DNA of 64,000 nucleotides from Cricetomys ansorgei (GCA_026225945.1 JAMJFZ010001258.1:15307501-15371500); one strand, 5' to 3'; shown: positions 1 through 10,915, numbered from the stretch's first letter. The notes: generated by a model from the sequence alone, not told the origin. Made by a program: numbers and translations.

Positions 1-98
1 GCCCTCCAGCTGGGTGGTCACGGGCTCTCTTACCAAGGGCTGGGGTGCATAGTTGGGTCTTTGCTGGAGAGAAAACGCATAAAGAAAAGAGAGCGGGA

Positions 99-308
99 AG
101 CTGAGATGAAGTTCAGTTGGTAGAATGCTGGCCTAGCTTGGGCAAAGGCCTGGGCCGGACCTCTGGAATTACATAAACCAGGATTCCGTGGTACTTGTAA
201 TCCCAGCATGCAGCAGGGAGAGGCAGGAAGATCTAAAGTTCAAAATCACTTACAAGTTGGAGACCAGTCTGGCAGTCTAGGGTATATGAGACCTTATCTT
301 TAAAAAGG
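99..308 (+). mobile_element. B4A SINE (ID-B1 fusion)
   Basis: A tRNA-derived ID-like head (gtagaatgctggcctagc) is followed by a B1-like right half (taatcccagca, gaggcaggaagatc, gagaccttatct) and an A-rich end. This order is the B4 rodent SINE. It is fairly diverged, so it is not a recent insertion. Confidence 0.75.
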
Positions 309-575
309 AAGGGCACACAGGAGCAGGGGCTGGGGTTTAATTCTGCTCTGCTGGGTTCTACACGTTGACTCGCACTCCTAAACCTGCCCCAGGGTATTTA
401 AGGCCTAAAGAATGGGACTGAGCACAGTAGGTCTGGTCAAGGAACTGCTCCGAGAATCACTACTCTGGTGGTGCCAGCATGAAAGTCCTATAAGAAGTAG
501 CGTTAAGTCTGGCCTTGGTGAATCTTAGAACCCATTAGGCAGGACTTGGGATGAGATTCAAGCTAAGAGTGGTAT

Positions 576-583
576 TTCTTTTT

Positions 584-653
<70 letters not shown>

Positions 654-805
654 TTTCTTTTTTTTTCTCAAGACAGGGTTTCTCTGTGTAACTCTGGCTG
701 TTCTGGAACTCACTCTGTAGACCAGGCTGGGTTTGAACTCACAGAGATCCACCTGCCTCTGCCTCCCAGAGTGCTGGGATTAAAGGTGAGCTCCACCACC
801 GCCAG
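576..805 (-). mobile_element. B1 SINE with expanded (CTTT)n tail
   Basis: The complement of a nearly full B1 occupies about 666-805 (gacagggtttctctgtgtaa, ctgggattaaagg). Its A-tail, read as T here, has expanded into CTTT repeats at 577-666. The 14-mer GCTAAGAGTGGTAT flanks it perfectly at 562-575 and 806-819, so this is a clean L1-mediated insertion. Frames through the tail give Lys/Arg/Glu runs that are not genes. Confidence 0.93.
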
Positions 806-820
806 GCTAAGAGTGGTATC

Positions 821-2529
821 TTGGGTAGAAGGAAGAGTACAGCATCAACAGAGGGGAGGGGAGTGATGGAGAAGTGTTTAGTTCTCTTCTTGCTTCCACG
901 CATTGAGGGTGTATGTGAGAAGCCTCAGGGCCTGAGCCTGGGGAGTAGGTTGGAAGGGTCTACAGGGAAGAGCTAGCTCTTTAGTTAGCCGTGTCTGGCA
1001 GCAGAAGACGTGTGGATGTTTGGGCCGTGGGAAGCCATGAACGGTTCTAAGTTGTGGAAACAGAAGTCAGAGTTGTGGTTTAGGCTGATGGCACTGGCAG
1101 TAGAGTCCAGGAGGGGAAAGATAGGGTAAGAGGCGATGGGCAGGTGACGCCCCCTGTGGGAGCATCCTACTTCCTTGAGGACAGGATGTAGTTTCCAGAG
1201 AAGCATTCTCCAGGGAACGCTCTCTGTGTCTCTGTCTCCCGAATCCCCCTCTCTTGAGAGTTCAGCCCGGATCTCCTGTTCTCAGGCCTCCTAGACCCAG
1301 AGCCTCTGCTAGCTGTCTCATCAGCTTCTTGCAGGTGGGTATTGAGGAGGGACGAGGGCTTAACTGTTGTGGGATGGGTGGGTGGTGGTCCCAGGGTAGC
1401 CGTGTGACTTATGTGCTTAGTCATCTCCAGGCTGAATGGCCAGCAGAAGAAGGGGACAGCAGAAGGACCACAACGGTGAAAGTGACTCCCCAAAGTCTGG
1501 GGCTGCACGACCATGCTCAGGAGGTCATCCCGCCCCTCTCTTGACTGACAGGGCCCCAACTCTCAGGATTCTAAGGTAGGAGAGCTCTCACTGAGGGGAT
1601 TCCAGTCTATGATAGATGGGTCTATCATTTTCTCTGGCCTCTATTCAACCCCATCTCCCCTGTGGCCACTATTCTGACTAGCTCAAAAAAGGGTAACCTT
1701 CAATGATGTCCGGGTTTTCTTCAGTGACGCCTGGGGTTCGATGCTAGAGCAAATAATGGCCATTTTCCTGAGGGGTGGTGGGGCTTAAGGAGGTAGAGCC
1801 TTGAGCATTCTCCTATCACCTTATTCAAGAGCACATTTGGTGAAGCTGTTTTCAAGGAGTGAGGTCAGTTATCCTGCTGATCTGCACAGGGTCAAGAGTG
1901 CTCTTGGGAACCCTTCAGTCCTGTGCAACCTGGCTGTGGGAGACATGAGGTGGTGCCATGCACCCCTCAGGAAGGACAAAAAGGGCATAGCAGGAGAGTG
2001 CTGGGCGACTGAAATGCATAAAGCTAGGCCTGCACAGGCTTATCCTGACAGGGGTCCTTACATAATCACAACGTGTAGCTACTTGTGTTTGTTATTGCAA
2101 CGTGCATCTGTGGGAGTCATTGTTCCCGGTGTAGCAGTGTGTGATTGGCAGTTCCTCAAGGGCGCACAGGTCCACGCAAACAGATGCCTATAGGACTGTA
2201 GGTATATATACACAGATGGACATATCATATCCTGTTCCTGTACTCTATGTAGTTTGACTAAAGGAGAGGCAGCAAAGGTTAGCAAAGACACGATAGGCCT
2301 TGGGGGTGGTGAACATGGTGGGGAGCCCTTAAAACTGCAAGAACTATAAGGAAGTAATGAGCTAAAAACTCATGCCTGGCTCCTTCCCGCCCCCACCCCT
2401 TCACGGGCCCTCCCAGAAGGGCCCAATGTCTCGTCCCCCTCACCTCCCTTGGAGCCCTAGTTTTAATTTGGGCGGTGTAATTTTGGTGCGAACGGTTGGG
2501 CGCCTTTCGTTGGGAAATTGGGAGGAATG
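821..2529. other. unique intergenic DNA, no feature recognised
   Basis: I see no repeat family, RNA gene or convincing coding frame in this stretch. Open frames up to 130 codons overlap each other on both strands and look like chance. A donor-like CAG/GTGGGT near 1335 stands alone, with no supporting exon. Confidence 0.5.
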
Positions 2530-2690
2530 CAAACAAGATTTCACTTCATTAAACAGGGGCAAACAGTAGAGAAATTGCACTTACTTATGGAAATGACTTT
2601 TAAACATGCACAGCATTTACTGGCACTGCCCGAGCTGAAATTCTGCGAGGATTATACATGTGAATAATTCACCACGGGCCAATTAGATCC
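2530..2690. promoter_or_regulatory. candidate conserved non-coding element
   Basis: This is an AT-richer, repeat-free block between GC-rich flanks, with several homeodomain-type cores (cttcattaaac, gtgaataattc, gccaattaga). It resembles other developmental enhancers in texture. Conservation is inferred, not seen. Confidence 0.4.
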
Positions 2691-2799
2691 CACTCTACCC
2701 CTAACCCTCAGCAGACCCCATCCCACTCTGTCTCCATTACGGCTCAGGCTCCACCCACCCAGCTTCTCCCGTCTCCCCTCACTTCTTGTCTTTGACTTT

Positions 2800-3965
2800 G
2801 GAATCCATGTTGAGACACAGGTCATCACATCACCGTTCAGAGACACTTCAAGCCTGTCCCCGCGCACATAGACACAGGGTGAAACAGGGGTGCGTCCACC
2901 TGGCAGCACGCACGTATACTTTGACCACCCAAACATGCTGCTGCGCGTTAGGAACACGCAACAGTGGTGAAGAAGAGTTGGTAAGGCTCCCTACATGGTA
3001 ATACATACTGCGACAACTCAGACATGATACTCACAGGCACGTTATGACGCTGTAGCCTAAGTTACAGACACGTAACTCATACGTGATAACAGACAGTCGT
3101 GTAGTGTGACAACTGAAACACGAGTCACAGTCACACATTGTATTGACATAAACGTTTGATGACTCGGATACGATGGCATATACACTGTGCCAACTCAGAG
3201 AGAGACACGCCATGCTGTTAAGATGCAGATATATTGTCACACAACGATTATCTGTGACAATTCAAAATTAGAGTCATACACAGAGACACATTGTGATCAT
3301 TCAAACTGGATAACACCATCATAATTGGAGGGACAATTCAAGAAAAGGTGACACAAAGCATTTAATTGTGTTAAGACTGAGTCCATACCCGATAGCCCTG
3401 AGAACTCAAACCTGGCAATGTACACAACCTTACATTGTAGACACGCAAGCACAGTGAACGACACACTCGTGGTGCCAGTTTAAAGGTAATGATGACTCGT
3501 GTCCTGCTCACCGAAACACATGGTTCACAGGGACACAGGATTGGGTCGATCAGACACGGCGGCATGGGTTTAAGCACATGTGATGTCAACTGAGATGTCA
3601 TGTTGGTTCTAGTGTGCTGATTGACACATCTTGGTAACTCAGCCACAGCAACACAAGGAGAACTCATTGCAAAGCTTCCAAGATGGTGATCCGCACACTG
3701 TAACGTATCAAGTACTCACATGCTTGCGTGTACATGAGGTAAAACATAGGGGTGTGTTCTGTGACAACACAGACGTGCTAGCGTACAAGAGAAGATGAGA
3801 CACACAGAACAGGATGCACATGGTGACAGTGTCAAAGCAAAATACTCTGCACTGAAACAGAAAGTAACTGAACCAGCAGACACAAGCATACTCTAAGCAT
3901 GGGCATACACAGGGCATCCCAGAGACAAGGATAAACTCAGACACAATGGCACTTACAATAGATAC
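2800..3965. repeat. decayed irregular tandem array, about 40-80 bp spacing
   Basis: A loose unit of the form GTGACAACTCAGACACG, followed by variants of CACAGACACAC and ATTGT, recurs at about 3008, 3105, 3187, 3251, 3331, 3399, 3632, 3760 and 3929. Spacing is irregular and copies are heavily diverged. The block is strongest from 2990 to 3960, and the 2800-2990 part is weaker. It matches no transposon I know and no frame is convincing. Confidence 0.5.
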
Positions 3966-4632
3966 ATCATAAGATCTGTACCCCAGTGCAGGTCGACTGT
4001 TGTACCCTTTTCAGCAGATATGTCCTGACTCCAACCCCCCCTTCCCCCACTTACCTACTACCCCAGTCACTATACCTATGTAACATGGTAAAGACTGGTA
4101 GACTCAGTCTCCCCACTCCAAGTACGAGGGGAAGGCAGAGAAAGGAGTAGAGAGAAGGAACACATGGCTTATGAATACGATACAGAACTTACACAGGAAA
4201 AGAAGTCATAAGTCATGATGTTGATGGCCGATGCTTAGGAAACACCTCTCACACTGCTGCCGTAGGCCAGCCTGTGTTGGTGGTAGATAGTGACTAGGGA
4301 GGTGAGGGTACTGGGGGAGCTGGTCAGCATCTGGAGCTTTAAGGAAGTGCCTGAGATATCCCACAGTGACTGAGCCCAGGGCTCAAGGACAGTTTCACAG
4401 CCTTCATCTACCTCATCTCTTCACACTACAGGAGTTTCTTCTGGTCATTGCATCATGGTCTTTGCCCCGCAGTAGGCAAGATCGAAAGCAGGACCCAATA
4501 CAATGCAATCAAAGCCATTCCGGTAAAGAGAGGATTCCTGTTCCAGCCAGGAACTGGGTACACTACTGAGTGGGCTTTGAGAACTGAGAGGGTATGTCCA
4601 TATCAGGACTAAGCCTTCTAACTTCACACATC
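3966..4632. other. unique intergenic DNA
   Basis: No repeat, gene or regulatory signature was recognised between the decayed tandem array and the LTR-like element that follows. Confidence 0.45.
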
Positions 4633-4637
4633 AGGGT

Positions 4638-5054
4638 TGGTTGGCTGATTTTAGGTCAACTTGACACAAGCTAGAGTCACTATAGAAGAGAGAGCCTTTA
4701 CTGAGAAAATGCCTCAAAAAAATCGGACTATAGGTAGGACGTTTTCTTATTTAGTGATTGACATGAGAAGGCTCAGCCCATTTGTGGGTGGGGTCATCTC
4801 TGGGCTGGAGGTCCTAGGTTCTATAAGAAAGCAGGCTGAGCAAGCCCTGGGGAGCAAGTCAGTAAGCAGCACCCCTCCATGACCCCTGTATCAGCTCCTG
4901 ACTCCAGGTTCCTGCCCTGTTTGAATTCCTGTCCTGACTTTCTTCAGTGATGGGGCTACAATGTGGAAGTGTAAGCCAAATAAACTTTTTCCTACCTAAC
5001 TTGCTTTTGGTCGTGGTGTTTCCTCACAGCGATAGAAACCCTAACCAAGATACA
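4638..5054 (+). mobile_element. rodent MaLR-like solo LTR
   Basis: The sequence begins in a TGGTTGGCTGATT context and has a polyadenylation signal (gccaaataaac) near 4976. It ends in a MaLR-type tail (gaaaccctaaccaagataca). The sequence (A)GGGT lies at 4633-4637 and again at 5054-5058, a possible short target duplication. I recognise the repeat as common in rodents but am unsure of the subfamily. There is no internal viral region. Confidence 0.65.
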
Positions 5055-5059
5055 GGGTT

Positions 5060-5924
5060 AGCAAGAATTTGATTATGGGTATCAGCATGTGTTGAGACTG
5101 ATGGACCACTAAGAATCAATGTCTCTGTCCAGTGGGTCCAGATGTGTCCGAGTGCCATGCCTGCCCCATACTAAGTATCAAAGCAAGGGCCTTGCACATG
5201 CTAGGTAAATAAATTGTGCATGTATCAGAGTGCTATGTGCTTTACACTGGTAATTACGCCATAATCACCGATGTAGCAGTTGTTTGTGTGTCCCTGTGAG
5301 TACCTGGGCTCAGATTTGGCTGCCTCATGTTACCCTTGTCCCAGTACTCCCGTGGTGTGTCATCTCAGAAAATGCATGACTCAGTGTGTGACTCATTTCC
5401 TGTTAAGGATGGCATTCTGTGCCTCGAGGTACGTTGATAGGATTTCGTTGTCACAGAGTGCAATTTTTCTGCTAAGATTTCAAGACCACTGAAAACAAGA
5501 AAAAAGCACCATACTCTCTAGAGCCGCAGCAGGTCACTGTTTTAAGACTGAGGACCAGGAGACCAACCACTCGGGACAATTCGCTACCCCAAGTCTTGCT
5601 CCCATGAGTAGTCAGCTATTTTAGGCTATTCCCATTTTACAGAAGGAGGCATTAAATACAGGCAGCCAGCAAGGTCATGCTTCATCTGGGGAAGGGGAAG
5701 AGTGAAAGCCTAAAGAAGGCGGAGGGGCAGGAGAAGGTAGAGGTACCAGGCATCCTCTGTTTCTTGTGGTGGAGAGACCCTGGGCCAGAGCTGATCCACT
5801 GCTCCCTCTCCCCCAGTGCCAGGTCCCAGTTACCCCATTCTCCCAGGTTTAGCCTCCCTTCTCTGTCCCCTCCCCACTTCCTCCCTTGCTCTCCCTCTCT
5901 CTCCACCGGGCACATGTCAGAGAA
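5060..5924. other. mostly unique DNA with SINE and MIR scraps
   Basis: A short ID-like antisense scrap (agggccttgcacatgctagg) lies near 5187-5206. A MIR-like antisense scrap (cccattttacagaagg) lies near 5630-5680. The rest, including the pyrimidine-rich stretch at 5800-5910, shows nothing recognisable. Confidence 0.45.
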
Positions 5925-6070
5925 CATTATGTGCACCGCAGATTTGCATAATTCAAGAAGCATCAAATTAAATTTGCATAATTCCTTTGATTACACTTGT
6001 TATTAAATGTAAGTGACATTGATTTACAAAATGGCCCAATATAAGGTTAATAGCAAATGTCACCTTCCAA
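5925..6070. promoter_or_regulatory. candidate POU/homeodomain enhancer with twin octamers
   Basis: This AT-rich block follows a pyrimidine tract. Two identical 13-mers, ATTTGCATAATTC, start at 5942 and 5972, exactly 30 bp apart, and each contains the POU octamer ATTTGCAT. A TCF/LEF-like CCTTTGAT is at 5984-5991, followed by GATTTACAAAATGG and CAAATGTCA (6054-6062). No repeat family explains it. Enhancer function is inferred from motif density. Confidence 0.55.
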
Positions 6071-6371
6071 CAGGGTGAGTGTGTGTGAGAGAGGGAGAGA
6101 GAGTGTATGTGCGGCAGGAGTAGGGGACTGCTGGAGGGTGGACCTGACTCCTGCATTTCTTTTCTGCCAGGCTCAGCTCCTCTCCTTCCTGTCCATCTCC
6201 AGCCACTGCAGGCCTTCGTCTTTCTTCCCCAGGCTCTGAGTCCTGACATAAGAACATCAGCCCACTGTACAGCTCACTCTCCTTCAGTCCCTCTCCTTCT
6301 GTGTTGCGTCCAGTAAAGCTAGGTTGTTGGTAGAATCGATAACTAAAAAGAGGCCCAGAGTTGTGGGGTTC
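6071..6371. other. unique spacer before the solo LTR
   Basis: This holds a short GT/GA-rich stretch near 6075-6100 and otherwise unremarkable sequence. No gene or repeat is recognised. Confidence 0.4.
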
Positions 6372-6377
6372 CTGGTG

Positions 6378-7264
6378 TGTAGAGGAATATTTAATCATTT
6401 AATCCAGCAACATGGCTGCTCTGGGAAAGGATCACATTGAAAGACCTGTGTGACAGCTAGGAGGGGATCAAATCTAAGGGCCTGTATGAAGGGATCACGT
6501 TCAGAGGCCCGTGTGATCCAGAGGAAATGCAGAAAGATTGTGAGTCAGACTAATCCTGTCCTCTGTCTGTGCTAATGCTAGGTGAAAGGGATCTCTGTGG
6601 TTAAAGCAGTGTAGCACACACCTTTAATCCCAACACTAGGGTTCCAAAAGGAAGCAGTCAGTTCACAAGTGGGTCATGGCTCTCAGTTCGTGGTTACAGA
6701 ATGAGCACACACCTTCACTTCCAACTCTGAGACTGAATCAGAGTGAAGAAAGAAGATAACAATCAAAGGAGGCTCTCAGTTCACAGAGAGGCGAGTTCAG
6801 AAAGACACGAGGGCAGTCAGTAAGAGAATCAGTCAGATGAGACACGGAGTCAGTCAGCAGAAGGAGTTAGTATCAGACAGGAAGAGTGAGTTTGGGAGAA
6901 AGAGTCAGTTTGAAGCCGAGCAGAGCAGTTCAGTCAAAGAAGTTGCGGGAATCAGCCAGAGTCAGAAGAGTTCAGTCAGAAACAGTCAGCTGGCTCAGAA
7001 GGTCAGTTTGAACCAGTCTGTTTGGAGAGTTTGAGCCAGAACAGCAAGTGATTTGAATCAGCCAACCAGAAGAGTCAGTTGAGTTCAGTACAGCTCTGAG
7101 TTCAGAAGGAGATAGAGTGAGCTCAGTCAGCAGTACATCTTGGAGACTGGAGTCTTTCAGTTCTCAGTTTAAGATTAGATTGCACAGAGGCTAAAACCCT
7201 CTAAGGACCAGGGATTGAATTAGCCAAAGAATAAACTGCCTTTTACCCTGAATCTACCTCTACA
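6378..7264 (+). mobile_element. ERVK-like solo LTR, complete (887 bp)
   Basis: The termini are a perfect inverted repeat, TGTAGAG at 6378 and CTCTACA ending at 7264. The 6-mer CTGGTG is duplicated on both sides (6372-6377 and 7265-7270). A 6-bp duplication is typical of class II (ERVK) integration. A polyadenylation signal (gaataaactgcc) lies near 7230. The interior is rich in degenerate GTCAG/AGTTCAG repeats. A second copy lies at 37964-39000. The texture recalls the RMER17 group, but I cannot confirm the name. Confidence 0.85.
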
Positions 7265-7270
7265 CTGGTG

Positions 7271-7945
7271 AGGTGGTTGGGCATCAGAAGCATGAAGGAT
7301 GGGAGCGTTTTGGAATTGACCCAAAAGACATCAATACACAGAGAGAGTCATGAAATGAAGGCAGTTTCTTGTGTTCCAGAGGACCCAGGAGACACAGCAG
7401 AAGTTGTGAGTTCTGAGACTTCAGAGGGAAAACAGTGGGGACATCTGAGAGTAGTGTGGATGAAGAAACCCAAGTTCAAGGCCTCGAGGACTCAGGAGCT
7501 CAGCAGGAGTGCCCTAGTAATCAAAGACTGGAAGCAGGTCCAGACTTCCATACCCTGGAATCTGAGTCACCAGAGTCTTCTTTGAGCACAGAGAGGAAGA
7601 GCATGGAAGCTTCCTTCAGCAGCCCTTCAGGAAGGTGCATGGCCAAGCCTCAGTACACAGAGAAGGATAGCAATACAGCCACCTGGGCCACTGTGAGGGG
7701 CAAGGGCAGAAAACCACACAGAGCAGGACCCACATTATCACCTCGCCATACAACCACACCTCTACAGATGCACACCTGCATATACCCCAGCCTGTGAGGA
7801 TGCGCTTGTGCGTGTGGCATGTATAGCCAACCACATATGAGCCTGGGCACACTTAAAGCCCCACATGGACTTGGATACCTGGATCATCAATGTGGTCCAA
7901 ACTGCGGCTTCCTGGTCACCAAAGCACAGGGAGTTGGAAACTTGC
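7271..7945. other. unique DNA with Ser/Glu-rich open frames
   Basis: Two overlapping plus-strand frames (about 7268-7585 and 7417-7797) encode acidic, serine-rich peptides with no recognisable domain. There is no splice or promoter context, so I do not call a gene. Confidence 0.3.
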
Positions 7946-8001
7946 AGACATGCAGACATGCACACACACACTCTCACACACTTACACACACAGACACTCA
8001 C
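7946..8001. repeat. (CA)n-rich microsatellite
   Basis: Interrupted CA dinucleotides (cacacacacactctcacac and similar). The reading frames here are compositional artefacts. Confidence 0.8.
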
Positions 8002-8690
8002 GCTCTTCTAAGCATGTGACAGTGACAAGGCAGACAGGCCTGCTCTACCTCAAGAAGAGTCTTCCCTCATGAACCTCAAGATTCATAGCCTCCCAGAGCC
8101 TGAGGGACTTGGAGATGGGTGGTTGAAGTGAGTTCATTCTGCCCACGGCCATCACCTTTGTGAGGGGCCCTTGTAATGTTCCTGGAGAGCCTCTCCTGGA
8201 GCAGCTCTCTGCCTGGTCCTCTTGGTGACTGGCCCCTCCTTCACCCTCCATGTGCTGCAGTATATGTGTGTGTCAGGGGCGGGGGCAGGGCCTCGCCATC
8301 CATCCTTTCTCTGGGTGAGGATATCGACAAGGCGGTAACTAATCATTAAACCCACTGGCCCTTTTAAACAAGGAAGTAGAATTATGGGCAGAACAATGGG
8401 GGGCAGGGACCCTGGTAAGGGTCCTCTGAGGTGGACTAAGGGCTGAACTCTAAACGCACCTGAGAGCCAAACTCAACCATCATTGTCTGGAGAGGAGACA
8501 GCGTGGGAGCTCAGGCCTGGGTGACTTACAAGCCCACAGGGACAGGTGTTTGAATCCAGGCACAGTGTTCGCACGAGGCCACATACACAGGACCTACTAG
8601 GGCATGAAATGTGAAGACACCTCAGATAAATGCATAAAACCACAGGACTGACAATTCCTTATGTTCAAGGATCATAAGGAATTGGATTAA
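8002..8690. other. unique intergenic DNA
   Basis: No repeat family or coding signal was recognised. Confidence 0.4.
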
Positions 8691-8691
8691 A

Positions 8692-8751
8692 ATCTGTCTA
8701 CCTATTTATCTGTCGTCTACCCATCCATCTATCTATCATTTATCTATCTTC

Positions 8752-8811
<60 letters not shown>

Positions 8812-8850
8812 CATCCATCTACCTACCTACCTACCTACCTATCTCTACCT
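8692..8850. repeat. (TATC)n / (TACC)n microsatellite
   Basis: Long runs of ATCT change to CCATC and then CTAC repeats at the right end. This compound tetranucleotide is likely polymorphic. Confidence 0.95.
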
Positions 8851-8867
8851 CTCTTTCTAATTAATTT

Positions 8868-8980
8868 ACTTGTGGAGATAGAGCCTCATTGTATACCGTA
8901 GTCTGGCCCCCAAACTCACAACCGTCCTGCTCAGCCTCCCGAATGCTGGGGATCACAGGCTCGTGCCACCATGCCTACCT
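8868..8980 (-). mobile_element. old B1-like SINE
   Basis: The complement matches the B1 body in diverged form: gagatagagcctcattgta, then gctcagcctcccgaatgctg, ending caccatgcc. It lies beside the tetranucleotide tract, which may derive from its tail. Confidence 0.7.
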
Positions 8981-9110
8981 TTGGGTTCAAATCTTGCTTC
9001 AGCCATTTTCCAGTGCATGGACTTTAGTGAACACTCAGAACTCTTTTCTTTATCCAAGCATCTCATATCCAATGAGATAATGAGAGGTACCTGGCCTACA
9101 TCAGGTGTCG
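8981..9110 (+). mobile_element. MIR SINE
   Basis: It shows the MIR order: gggttcaaatcttgcttcag, a stretch equivalent to the conserved core, then a diverged version of the pre-tail. It is an ancient mammalian element and diverged as expected. Confidence 0.6.
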
Positions 9111-10464
9111 TTTCCCGTCGTAAGTATTGCCCAAATGCCTTATATGTGCCACGCTGATGCAGGCTTGGGGGTGGGGAACACAGCGATAACAAAGCAGACA
9201 TGGCAAGGAGTCCTGTGGACTTCAGGGCAGAGGCATCACCCACAGATCTCATCGACCCCCACTGAGGGGCAGCTGCAACGTATTGTTTTGTCATCTTTCC
9301 GGGGTGTCAATGCCCTGCATCCACCAGGGAGATTTTAGGAGCTCCAAGAATGTCTCCCCGTTTCTTGAGCAAACCCCGAGTCCTGACTCATGCACCCCCG
9401 CCCCACCACTTTGTTTTCTGCTGTTGCTTTCCTGATATGTTTCCTAGGCCAGCCAGGTCCATTCTGGGTGAAGAACGCAGGGGTGTTCCACAGAGCGGAT
9501 GCACAGGCTCTTCCTTCTTGGTCCTTTGCCCTGTAGACGCACCTCACATCACCCTGCCCTATCCAGGTGGGGACGCTGCCTGGCTGCCACCCTCCGAGTG
9601 GGCAGATCACAGCCTCCCTTCAGCAATTCTTCTCTGCGACCTCTGTGACCTCTACTCACTTGGCAGCAGCTCTGCCCCTCCTCCTTGAGACTTGAGACAG
9701 TCCCCTTTCTCAAGTTCCAGGACACTGCACCTTCCCACTCCCCATCCTCCCAGCTCCAGAGCACCATTTCCAACTCCTACAGCTTCCCTCCCCTCTCCCC
9801 CACCTCTGTGTCCCCCGGATCCTCAAGTCCTGGCTCCCCTCTCTGCCTCCTTCTCACCAACTATCAATCACATGTGACCTATACTCTTCCTGGAAATAAA
9901 CACTCAACAGAGACTTCTAACCCACCTCTGTCTCCTAGACGACAGGCTTGGATTTCCCGCCTGCCTGGTACATTGGTACATCAAACTCACCTCTTTGAAA
10001 AACTGAACATGTTCGTTTCTTGGGCTGGCATGGCTTGAGGACCTCTGTCCTGACAATGTGCCAGGACTTTATCCTAAGAGAAGAACACAGCTATACCCTG
10101 ATCGGCTTAGAGTCTAGTAGACTCCCCTCCTCACGTCCCTCTCGCCCCTGGCTCTGCCGGATCGCACAGCCTCGGAATCATCTGGACACCCCTTCCCACT
10201 GCCTCCCAGCCTATCGTTTGTCAGCTCCAATAAAATCATCATTTCCCAGAACTGCTGGCTCTAATCATGGCATCTCACTTCTTGCCTCTTGAGTGGTCTC
10301 CCCAACATCTGTTTCTCTAGGACATAGTTGGTCCCACTCACCCCTACTAATCAATCTATTCAATAAACAGCTCTCATCGTGGCTTGCAATGTGCTCCCCT
10401 CTTTGCCCCACCCCACCCCGATTTGCTGGTCTAACCATTAGCACTTTTGAGTGTGACCTTTTTT
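9111..10464. other. mostly unique, pyrimidine-rich DNA
   Basis: An L2-like antisense scrap (cacagcgataacaaagcaga) lies near 9150-9230. From 9600 to 9880 the sequence is strongly C/T-rich. No gene is recognised, and overlapping frames on both strands are not convincing. Confidence 0.4.
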
Positions 10465-10915
10465 TTTTTTTGGAAATAGGGTTTTTGCAGATGTAACTGA
10501 GACACAAGTTCAAGTCAGGTTTTACTGCATAGATCCTTTAGTCCAACATGACTGGTGTTATCATAGGAGGAGGAGAACATCTGGTGATGTGGAGGAAAAA
10601 TAGCCTTGTGAAGAAGAGGCAGAGATGAGAGCCATACTGCCACAAGCTAAGGATGTCTGGACCTTCCAAAAGCTAGAAGAGACAGGACCTCCCCACCACC
10701 ACCACCAAGGGCATAGGGAACACAGCTCTGCAGATACCTTGACCCTCATACCCAGGCAGTGCTAGAGTCTGAACTCAGGACATTGAGCAGGCTAGGTGAG
10801 CCCTCTACAGCTGAGCTACACTGTCAGCCTTTGAACGTGAAGCCTCCAGAATAACGAGAGAATAAATTCTGTTGTTTTAAGCCACACAGTTTGTGGTACT
10901 TTATTACAGTCCAAC
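10465..10915 (+). mobile_element. MLT1-type MaLR LTR with nested SINE
   Basis: The sequence ggaaatagggtttttgcaga at the left, catgactggtgttatca in the middle and the tail cctccagaataacgagagaa / ttgttttaagccaca / tggtactttattacag at the right are those of an ancient mammalian MLT1 LTR. It is interrupted by an ID-like SINE at about 10748-10832. Confidence 0.75.
10748..10832 (-). mobile_element. ID-like SINE inside MLT1
   Basis: The sequence gctaggtgagccctctacag / ctgagctacactgtcagcc is the complement of an ID head. MLT1 sequence resumes directly after it, so it inserted into the LTR. Confidence 0.65.

Noticed and set aside
558..752. Lys/Arg/Glu-repeat frame
   Set aside because: Translation of the (CTTT)n tail and B1 body on the complement strand.
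1320..1345. Exon ending at a CAG/GTGGGT donor
   Set aside because: A single donor-like word without an acceptor, conserved frame or neighbouring exon is not evidence of an exon.
2990..3965. CRISPR-like array
   Set aside because: Units are diverged and unevenly spaced with no conserved repeat or unique spacers, and the host is a mammal.
6378..7264. Satellite made of GTCAG words
   Set aside because: The repeats are internal to a defined LTR with ends and target duplication, and recur in the second LTR copy.
9600..9880. Proline/serine-rich coding exon
   Set aside because: The C/T-rich strand composition alone explains it, and frames overlap on both strands.
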